From Trichosporon coremiiforme (Eukaryota > Basidiomycota > Tremellomycetes > Trichosporonales > Trichosporonaceae): a stretch of DNA of 64,000 nucleotides. The notes beneath the pieces were generated by a model that made no database searches, had not been told where the DNA came from, and saw nothing but the letters and a program-made list of their open reading frames with translations. The stretch is taken from contig BCJJ01000007.1 in NCBI GenBank assembly GCA_039545355.1, positions 434,001-498,000 on the forward strand, in the 5' to 3' direction. The position numbers and the translations under genes are program-made. Positions 56,193 through 64,000 of the stretch are shown piece by piece (the first letter of the stretch is position 1; every line of letters begins with the position of its first letter).

Positions 56193-57695
56193 ATGACCGA
56201 CACCGACAAGATCGCCAAACTCGTCGATGTCGGTGAGATCAAGGACATTATTGTGAGTGCCACTATACCTCTTGGAAGCGAGCGCTGACATGTCTTCCTC
56301 GCCTACTCACTGCGCATCGCCTTCACCCTTCAGTTTGACAGGGACGCGCCCCAGTCCCAGGCAGAGGCGGACAAGGCTGCCACCACGACCACCGACAAGA
56401 ACGCTGAGAATGTAGAGAAGACCGCCGACCTCGCCGAGGTCACTGAGCAGCCTACCAACGACACCCAGGAGGAAGACGAGGAGGATGATGCACCTTCCTC
56501 GCCTGCCTCCTCCGAAGCGCCCAGCACCCCCACTGCCGCTGGTCCTCGCAGCCCAATCCTCAAGGCCGTCGAGCCTCCCGAGTCCGTCAAGACCCCCACT
56601 CCCCTGTCGCCTCGCGCCGAGCCCTTCGCCCCTGCACCCAAGCTCGAGGACGTCATCGCCCTGGCGGTCAATCCCAAGGCTCAGTTCAAGAGCAAGGAAC
56701 CCGACGCTGCTTCCGGTGACAAGGCCGAGCAGCCTGAAGCGCAGCCCGAGCCTAAGAAGATGCCTCCCGTCACCCCCAAGCCCCAGGACCACATCAACAT
56801 CTCGCCCTCCAAGGGCGCGCACTCGGTCGCTGCCAAGGTGGAGGCGGCTGTCAAGACGGGCGCCAGCGTCATTCCCACGGTGCTCCAGGTCTCGGACATG
56901 CACTGGTTCACATCGGACACCGATCTCCTCGAGGCTGCGACTGCCGCTGGAGTCGAGGTCTCCTTCGAAGACATCACCTTCCTCGAGCACAAGTGCAACG
57001 GCAAGAGCAAGGGGTAAGCTGGCTGAAATATCCTGGAGCTTACGACAGAACCGCGTTCATCAACTGCCACTCGCCCCAGGCCCTCATTCAGCTCATGAAG
57101 TGGTTTGACACCAAGTCTGTTGGCGCGCCCTTCGCAGGAACTGACGAACAGAGAGTTCCAAGGCAAGAAGGTCACGACCAGCATCTCATCCAACGTGAAC
57201 GGCAAGCCTCCCATCCCTCCCCCCACGCACGACAAGGACAACGGGGGTCTCGGTTTCCGCCCAGCTAACATGGGTAAGCTTATTCGAAACTCAAACCTGA
57301 CAGCAGTAGAAGTGCCTTCGCGTCAGCCACTCCCCTTCCTCCCCACCAACTCGCATGGTGGCGTGAACTTCAACCGCGTGCCTCTGCACCACCGCCAGCA
57401 GATGCAGCAGATGCAGCAGGCTGGCTTCCTCAACCCTGTCAACTCGTACGCCAAGGCGGGCAAGGCGCAGAACGTGAACCAGAACTACGCCGACTTAGTC
57501 CGCAAGCGGGTTATGGGTGAGTGCAGTTACTTCGCGCGAATTTTAGCTGACAAGGCAGTCAACCAGAACCCCAACTTTTACGTCGCGCCCGAGCAGATGT
57601 GGGCGTCACAGGAGATGAGTGAGTGGAGAGGTTTGCTAGTTGCGCTGAAACCAGTGGCCCGCGCCGTCCAGATGCCCCGCGCCTCGTACGCGTGA
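56193..57695 (+). CDS. CPSF6/7-like RRM protein (cleavage factor Im type)
   Basis: Seven exons: 56193-56252, 56334-57013, 57049-57114, 57152-57273, 57307-57516, 57559-57618 and 57655-57695; about 412 residues. A disordered Glu/Pro/Ser-rich N-terminus precedes one RRM (about residues 225-310): TVLQVSDMHWFTSDTDLLEA, VSFEDITFLEHKCNGKSKG and TAFINCHSPQALIQLMKWFD, with KVTTSISS closing the fold. The TWW/SDxD start and NGxSKG loop are as in metazoan CPSF6/7, which bind UGUA-type RNA for 3'-end processing with CPSF5. The C-terminal region is Gln/Met and Asn-rich. The last three introns (33, 42, 36 nt) are multiples of three and stop-free, so retention would not break the frame. Orthology to CPSF6 is inferred from the RRM alone. 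Confidence 0.75.
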
Positions 57696-57868
57696 TGGTA
57701 GCGATCACGCACCATCTCTCAGACTCGACTATTCAGTGCACTTGTTGTTGTACATAGATAGCTCACACGAAATTTGTATGCTGTATTGGTAAATCATACA
57801 TGGCTGATATGGGTTGAACTGCAAGACGTCTATGATGGAGGGAGTGTGGTGGTATGCGGTGGCCACGC

Positions 57869-59140
57869 CTAGGCGGCGGTGGAGTTGATGAGAGGGTGCT
57901 GCTCCGGCTCGTCGGAGCGCTTCCACAGAGCAGTGCGCTGTCCGTCGGCGGGCTTGCGGAGGGTGCCGTCGGGGAACTGGTGGACCCAGCGACGAGTGCA
58001 CGAGTAGCCGTGCCAGTCGAACGAGTCCTTCTCGTCGCACCAGCACTTCTGGTCGCGGTTCGACTTGCCCTGCGGGCAGTGCTGGAAGGGCTCGTGGCGG
58101 TAACCAATGTCGTCGAACCAGTGGATCTTCTCCTTGGGAAGGAAAAGGGCGGCCGCGAGCGAGTGCACGGGCGCGTCTCCCCAGCGCTCGTAGTAGAATC
58201 CGCCCTGCTTGTCCAGATGCTCAAAGTACTTGATGTACGCCTCTGAGCGCCAGAAGCGCATGTCTCCGATCTCAAAGTTGCTCCAGAAGTGGCACAGGTT
58301 GTAGTCCTCGCCTCCGTCGTCCGAGATGAAGTCGACCGCGTTGCCGTCAACGACGTACTGCGGGTTCTCCTTGATGAACTCCTTGGTCGCCTCCCACAGC
58401 GTCGGGATCGTCTCCTTGTACTCGAGCAGCGAGAGCGTGAAGCCGTACACCTTCTCCTGCTCCTGCATGAGGAGGAAGGGGTCGTAGTTGAGGTCGCAGA
58501 AGAGCTTGATTCCGGGCTCGACGCGCCAGTAGTAGTCGTAAGGGAGCACGAGCTCGTGGCGGAAGAAGTAGCCCGAGTTGAACCTGCACATGTTGCGGTA
58601 GGGGACCGAGTGGCCGTAGATGACCTTCATCTTGATCATCTGCTCGCGGCCCTTGGCGGCCTTGTCCTCGTCGATCCAGTCGGGCTGTTCCCAGATCTCC
58701 TTGGGAATGAGGCCGTACTTGGTCTCGCCGCTGGCAATGTCGGACGTGTAGCGCTTGAACTGGTCGTCAAACGGCTCATCGTTCAGGAACACCCAGTCGT
58801 AGTGCGCCCAGTGGTTGAAGCGGTCTTCGACCTGGCGCATCGAGGAGAGAAACTCGAACAGATCGCTGTTGCGCGCCAGCACGACAAAGGCCGCGTTCGC
58901 CTTCTTCCGGCCGCTGTTCGCCTCGGTCGCAACACGCAGATCCTCGGACGTCGGCGGCGGGGGGACGGCCGCCTCGGGAATGTCGACGATTGTCTCGTCT
59001 GACACCGCCGCGCTCGAGCCGGGGCGAAGCGCTTTCGGGAGCGTGTGGTCTCGGTACGTCGGGTGGATCGACAGCAGCAGGTGCAGCGTCACGAGCGTGC
59101 CGACGAACGCAAGCACGTACTTGAGCCTGGGCGGGATCAT
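57869..59140 (-). CDS. KTR/KRE2-family alpha-1,2-mannosyltransferase (GT15)
   Basis: Single exon, 423 residues from Met 59140. I chose this start because it places the signal-anchor (LKYVLAFVGTLVTLHLLLSI) directly at the N-terminus, as in the family; in-frame ATGs at 59202 and further up to 59497 would add an odd extension. The catalytic domain has SSMRQVEDRFNHWAHYDWVF, VPYRNMCRFNSGYFF, YDYYWRVEPGIKLFCDLNYD, MRFWRSEAYIKYFEHLD and RWGDAPVHSLAAALFLP. These type II Golgi enzymes add alpha-1,2-mannose to N- and O-glycans from GDP-mannose. The gene converges on the RRM gene, 173 bases away. Confidence 0.95.
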   Translation of the reverse strand: MIPPRLKYVLAFVGTLVTLHLLLSIHPTYRDHTLPKALRPGSSAAVSDETIVDIPEAAVPPPPTSEDLRVATEANSGRKKANAAFVVLARNSDLFEFLSSMRQVEDRFNHWAHYDWVFLNDEPFDDQFKRYTSDIASGETKYGLIPKEIWEQPDWIDEDKAAKGREQMIKMKVIYGHSVPYRNMCRFNSGYFFRHELVLPYDYYWRVEPGIKLFCDLNYDPFLLMQEQEKVYGFTLSLLEYKETIPTLWEATKEFIKENPQYVVDGNAVDFISDDGGEDYNLCHFWSNFEIGDMRFWRSEAYIKYFEHLDKQGGFYYERWGDAPVHSLAAALFLPKEKIHWFDDIGYRHEPFQHCPQGKSNRDQKCWCDEKDSFDWHGYSCTRRWVHQFPDGTLRKPADGQRTALWKRSDEPEQHPLINSTAA

Positions 59141-62100
59141 GGCTCGGTTTTGGTGGTGGGAAAGGAAAGCTGGGAAGTCAGCTACGTCGACCGAGCGGGG
59201 CATCGTTTTGAATGCAGACAACCTCGTGACCCTTGGATGACTGTGGACAATGGAACCGTTGCTGCACGAACGGTCCGATGCCGCGCATGCCCCATGTCGG
59301 ATGAGCTGCCGGGGCCTGTCGCGCGCCTCGAGTCGGGCGCTATGCGCAATTATCGCACCTAGCGCAAGTGCAATGTTGCAACGCCGTGACATCGGGCGGC
59401 TAACCAAAGCCAGTCTCTCCCCGAGGTCCGGAAGGAGCTGCGATCCGTCGCACAAAAAGCGAGTCCGAGCACACCATGTGCGCCGATAAGGTTGCATGCG
59501 GTACTCACAGGAATCTGATTGAGCGATACGGCGCTGCCTCTGGGGGCCAGAAAATGTCAGCGACCAGGCGACGTCGAACCAGAGGGGAGGTCGGAGGGGA
59601 TGTGAGTGTCGGGAATCACGCGAAACGGTCTACCCGCGCTTGCTGATTTTCAGTCCGGTCCGGGGAGCGTCTTGCTGTCGTCGTTGGGGTCGTTAAAGCG
59701 GGGCGAAGGGGACGTCAGCGTCGTCGCTGGCGCTGGCGGCAGGAGTGAAATGCAAACAAGAGAAAGCAACGTCGCTGCGAACCTGTGGAGTGGGACCACA
59801 AGCCGGGTGGCTGAGGGTCTAGCGGGGAAGTGGAGGGTGGAGGCCGCCCTGCCTTTGACTTTGTGGTCGTGTGGTGGTCCCGTGGCTCGCAGAGTGTGAG
59901 TGGCGAGACGAGCGGAGTGTCGTTGTCCAGCAGAGAGAAGTGAGGAACGAAATAAGAGTATGGTAAGACCAAGAGGCGAAAGGGAGCGAAAAGAGCGATT
60001 AAGCTCTGCGAATGTGTGACCTTGTTTGACGCTTGGCAGTGGGTGATGAGTGGTCCTGGGCAGGGTGGTGAGAGCTGCGGGCGGCGACTGGCTGCGCACG
60101 ATTCCACATTCCCACGATGGATCAGCGCACTTTTGGGTGCAAGTGGTGGCAGGATCGACGCCACGTGAGAGCCCGGGTGTTCATTTGCCCTGTCCCCATC
60201 TTCGACATGTCTGCAGCTTGCATGGAGCTGTAGCGACCAGCATCTTTATGAGGACATGTCGCACTCTATTGTGTGCCTGCAGACTCGAGAAGGTGTTAAG
60301 TCCCTCATGTGTAAACGTCCATACGATCCTTCGCAAAGTCGAATCGAGCGTGCGTTGGATCCCGAACCAGCCCCGGCAGGCGTCATCCCTGTGCTATTGT
60401 TACCATTGTTGTGGGCTAAACGACACCAATATAGCACCGGACAACCCTGGGGCGCTGGCGACTGGAACAAACACTGCGGGTGCACTCGTACTTTAGGTTA
60501 GGCATTGAGGCACAGTGAGGATGGAAAGCCTGCTGTTGCTGCGCATGCGCAGACTTCTGCACTGCATACCGTGGTGTGGTACCTCGGTTGTGGGATGTAT
60601 GAAGCTCGGACCATGCACAATCCGTTCTTCACTCACGTGACTTGAAACATCGCAGGAAGCGAAAGAAGGCAGAAGCAGGATTCGATTCCGCCGCGTGCAG
60701 TCTTATGTTGGGCAGACCAGCTTTCGTCCAGCGAAAGCAGACGAGCGGCGAACACAGACCGAATGAGAGGTAGTCAGTCAGAGAACATCTCCGTGTTCGT
60801 GCACCGTATGAGTAGCAGCGGTCTTCCATGACCGTTGCCCATCCGAACACCCCATAAGCAAGATTTCGAAAGCTTCTGACGACGCAATTTGCCTGACACA
60901 GTCATTGGCTCACCACGACCTTCGCTTTACGGCGTGTCTTGCAGAATCAAGACGACCGGGAGTGACGGGACGTATATGAGTGTGGAAGCCGCACCCGCGG
61001 CGGTGTTTCCTGGGCCGTCACGTCTGATGAACTCCAGCGCCTTTCTGACGGTACGCAGATCACGACACACCCCTCACACATGAGGCGGCGAGGGCTGGAC
61101 GTCGGCATCGCCTTGTACTTTTTTTTTGTACGTACTTGTGCACAGCTACCTCGACAAAGAAAGCAGCGAGCAAACGGTGCAGTTTTAGAGGAGACGCTCG
61201 CTGTGGAAGTGGAGTGGGTGTGAATGGAGGAGCAGATGTTGCGGTGGCAGACGGCTACAGTACACCCCACAGAAGCGGCCCACCCCTGCACCTCACGTGC
61301 AGCATAGCGTGTGGGGTATCGGCCCTTTTCTTCTCGATGTGAACGGAGCAGAGTGAGATGGCTCGCACATGTGCACACCCGTAGACGTGACTGCCACAGA
61401 GCGGAGTTGGGGCTGTGGCTGCCAAGGCACGGCGGCGGCGTCGGAGAACAAGGGTTGTGGACGACCGTGGTCTAGAATGTGTCCAGGCTGCGGAGAGCAG
61501 ACACCCACGACCCCAGAATGCTGTCCATCCGTTCACTCGTTATCTACGCCATGTCAGTAAGCGCCATGCAACGCGCCATGGGAGGCGTTCAGCGCTATCG
61601 GCCGCCACAATACCCATGACTGGGTTATCTGATGTCCATGAGTGACGAATCGTGCGAGGGAGGCTGGGTATGGCGTTTCTGTAGGAGTTTTGCAGTATTG
61701 TGTAGGAGTGTGCTGCACTAGGCCAGGTTTGTCATGCGCCACCACCCCTGCCAGCCAGCCCATGCAAGTTGTTGGAGATCTGGACCGAAAAGAGATGAAT
61801 AGATGCGCCACAGCGTTTCGCCAGCGTTTTCCACAGATGGCCGCAGGTGGGATGTTGTTGTCTTGCAATTCGTACGATTCAGCTAGTGACTCACGCCTGC
61901 TCACACCTGCTCACGCCCCCGCTCACGCCGCCGCTCCGTTACGGGAGGCTGTGGCACGGGGCGGCGACGGGACAGCGCTCAGGCCGACGGCGACTTCCTT
62001 CTTTTTACATTGTTCTCCGTGAAAAGAACAAATGAACAGGGCGTGCGACATTCCGGTAAGGTTCTGGGAAGCCTGAGAGGGTTGTCATGGATTCGGGGCT

Positions 62101-62847
62101 GGGACGGCAGTGTTGCCCGTCGCAAGCGAGCGAACGAGCCCCCGGTTCCCCCATCCCCCAATCGTTTGCCCCCAATCACGCGCGAATATCACACGAGTGA
62201 AACCCCGGTACGTCTGGTAACTTCTTGTGCATGTCCTGGGTCTGTCTCAGACTAGCGCGGTCGTCGTGGTTGCAAGCGGCTGTATTGCTGATCTCAACTG
62301 GTCTCACTGGTCCTATTCGTTCGAGCATGTCTCCGTGTCTGAGATTGACGAGTCTGGCCCGCGGTCTCTTGCTGCGCGCGCCGCAACTCACAAAGCCTGT
62401 CTGACAGACCTGGCACCTGGCTACCTGGGGCGCGGCGGGGCGGCGGGGCGGCGGCGCAGCGGCGCAACGGCGCAACGAATTGCTCACCCAAGTTCAAATG
62501 TCGCGTACCCATCCAGCCGAGACATGCCCCGTTCTGGAAGTCGATGATAGGCTGTGGGTGAGCGGGGGTGGCGCCTCATCCGCCCCTGGCGACCACAGGG
62601 AAACTGACCCTTTTCCGTACATCCCTTATCCTTGGGCAGTCACTTGCCAGCCTTGGATAGAAACATGAGGTCACTGAGAAGGTCACCTGCAAGCCTGCAA
62701 ACTGCGAAGCGAAGAGAGATTCCTTCGCGAAAGAGAGGACACGAATAGCCCGAGATCCGGGTCAGGACTGACGTCGTCGGGTCTTTGGTACCTTCTTCGA
62801 GACGGGGTGTACGACGAGGGCACAACGAGGGCACAACGAGCGCACGC
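59141..62847. other. Gene-poor right flank with mannosyltransferase promoter
   Basis: About 3.7 kb. The part up to about 60150 is C/T-rich when read on the minus strand and should contain the promoter and leader of the mannosyltransferase. Beyond that I found no frame with protein-like composition. There is a low-complexity GGCGGGGC/GCGGCGCA tract near 62430-62480 and short CTGCTCACAC-type repeats near 61900. No RNA gene was recognised. Confidence 0.5.
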
Positions 62848-63234
62848 CTAGGGTGCGGTGGCAATAATGATGGAAACAAGCTTCGCTAGGTGAAGCTTCT
62901 CGTAGATCGATCCATGGCCCCACTGTCCTGATCCTCCGATCCACTGTCGTACGCAAGTCTCAAGATCCATGATGTCCATTTGGTATGCAACAAGCTTGCC
63001 GTGGATGTTCGATAGGCGCTTCCGTGCCTCTTGCCGGATCATCGTTCCGGGCGGCCCGTTGCCGTTTGTCCTTCTGAGCAGTCGTCGCACGAGCTTGAGA
63101 GCTATTCTCGCGATCTCACGCCCATCGCTCGGTACGACGGTCCGGATGCCTCCAGTCCCTCCCTCCTTCCCGCGGAAAGCGCGTGAGGGGCATGAGGCGC
63201 AATCGAGCGAGTGCACATGGTGTAACTCTTTCAT
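62848..63234 (-). CDS. Uncertain open frame, 128 residues
   Basis: An ATG-initiated minus-strand frame whose C-terminal half has protein-like, amphipathic sequence (EIARIALKLVRRLLRRT, KRLSNIHGKLVAYQMDIMDL, SIYEKLHLAKLVSIII). No family is recognised, no splice sites support it and it stands alone in a gene-poor flank. It may be the end of a spliced gene or chance. Confidence 0.25.
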   Translation of the reverse strand: MKELHHVHSLDCASCPSRAFRGKEGGTGGIRTVVPSDGREIARIALKLVRRLLRRTNGNGPPGTMIRQEARKRLSNIHGKLVAYQMDIMDLETCVRQWIGGSGQWGHGSIYEKLHLAKLVSIIIATAP

Positions 63235-64000
63235 TTACGTTGTCGGGCCGGCGACTTGCAATACTCGCCGATGCGCGTGACCATTGTTGCTTGAGGTGTT
63301 TGTGATCCTGGTGATCCTGGAGGATACCTGGAGCGGGGATGACTCATGAATACCGCGGCCTGCTGGCGAGAGTGGGGTCCCTGCCCTTTCGGTCCGGTTA
63401 GTGCCGGCCCCCGCTCTCATCATCACACTGCAAAGCGTAAGGGTAGCCCCGCGATGCTGTAATGCGTAGTTTCGTGAAAGAAAGCGAACGCGGACAAGGG
63501 ACGATCGCGTGGTGAGACACTGATTGAATCGTCGCCGAATGAACGAAGACATGAGGGAACGGCCCGGGTGGCAGGAGTGGCATGGGTGGCGGGCCGGGCG
63601 GCCCAGAAACTTGGGACCGGTGGGACCGCGGGCCGCGCTCTCAATGATGCCGAATGATGCTGGACCGAGCTGAATCGCGTTCAATTTCGAATCTCTGTCA
63701 GGCAGCTGCGGTTGATCGCTAGGATTGCTCTGTCATACTCCTGGCCGTTATTGCAGGAGTGACTGGTGTGCATTCAGCGGGGCTGGCGGGGCTGCCCCGG
63801 GATGTGTACGGCATGCAGCCATTCAACCAGGATAGGCGGACACTCCCATGACGACCGGGGTAATCAGCGAGCTTCGGGCAGTTCGGACCCCTGGCGATAA
63901 CGAAGTGCAGAGGGGAAGAAATCACAGATCATCACATGCAGTATGCAGGGGGAGAGATCACACTCGAGGGGCGAAATGAGCAGCGAGGGGCTCACACGGC
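63235..64000. other. Right edge, no gene seen
   Basis: The final 766 bases contain only short random-looking frames on both strands. A gene reaching in from beyond the window cannot be excluded. Confidence 0.5.

Noticed and set aside
59141..59497. N-terminal extension of the mannosyltransferase from upstream in-frame ATGs
   Set aside because: The added residues are Arg/Cys/His-rich and would bury the signal-anchor inside the protein, unlike the family; the start at 59140 puts it at the N-terminus.
60660..60720. Possible tRNA T-arm around GGATTCGATTCC
   Set aside because: The flanking bases do not form a 5-bp T stem, and no A box or acceptor stem could be placed.

Overview
The window is nuclear DNA of a GC-rich, intron-rich fungus, most likely a basidiomycete yeast of the Tremellomycetes (a Trichosporonales-like organism is my best guess). 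The evidence is many very short GT-AG introns (about 33-60 nt, typically GTGAGT ... CTGAC/CTAAC ... CAG), very strong C-ending codon bias in highly expressed genes, long pyrimidine-rich leaders, and protein families such as a Gin4/Hsl1 kinase, a KTR mannosyltransferase and a carnitine-type dioxygenase. No ribosomal, tRNA, CRISPR, insertion-sequence or viral feature was seen. Gene structures below were built by hand from splice motifs and reading-frame phase.

Left part (1-16.7 kb): a Clg1/Pcl-type cyclin with an extremely long ATG-free leader; an ING-family PHD-finger chromatin protein; then a tandem array of four minus-strand paralogues carrying a short Myb/SANT-like domain, three of them with a conserved phase-2 intron and the fourth with a degraded splice donor. 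A gene-poor stretch of almost 6 kb follows.

Middle (16.7-41 kb): a Gin4/Hsl1-type morphogenesis kinase, again behind a leader of more than 1.3 kb without ATG; GMP synthase, whose six ambiguous bases all sit at codon third positions; a possible small spliced gene behind a TATA box; an Ecdysoneless/SGT1 homologue; carboxypeptidase Y; a giant BTB-BTB-CAP-Gly protein; and a SAP-domain membrane protein.

Right part (41-64 kb): Sec72-like TPR protein, TB2/DP1 (REEP) membrane-shaping protein, eIF3b, a gamma-butyrobetaine/trimethyllysine dioxygenase, a single reading frame joining a TBC RabGAP domain to an Mtq2-type eRF1 methyltransferase, a mitochondrial class III CoA-transferase with two adjacent 13/14-nt exons, a CPSF6-like RRM protein, and a KTR-family mannosyltransferase. 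The last 5 kb hold no convincing gene.

The genes are ordinary housekeeping and regulatory loci rather than one pathway. The most unusual items are the SANT-like array, the RabGAP-Mtq2 fusion frame, the BTB-CAP-Gly architecture, the ATG-free leaders and the wobble-only ambiguous bases.
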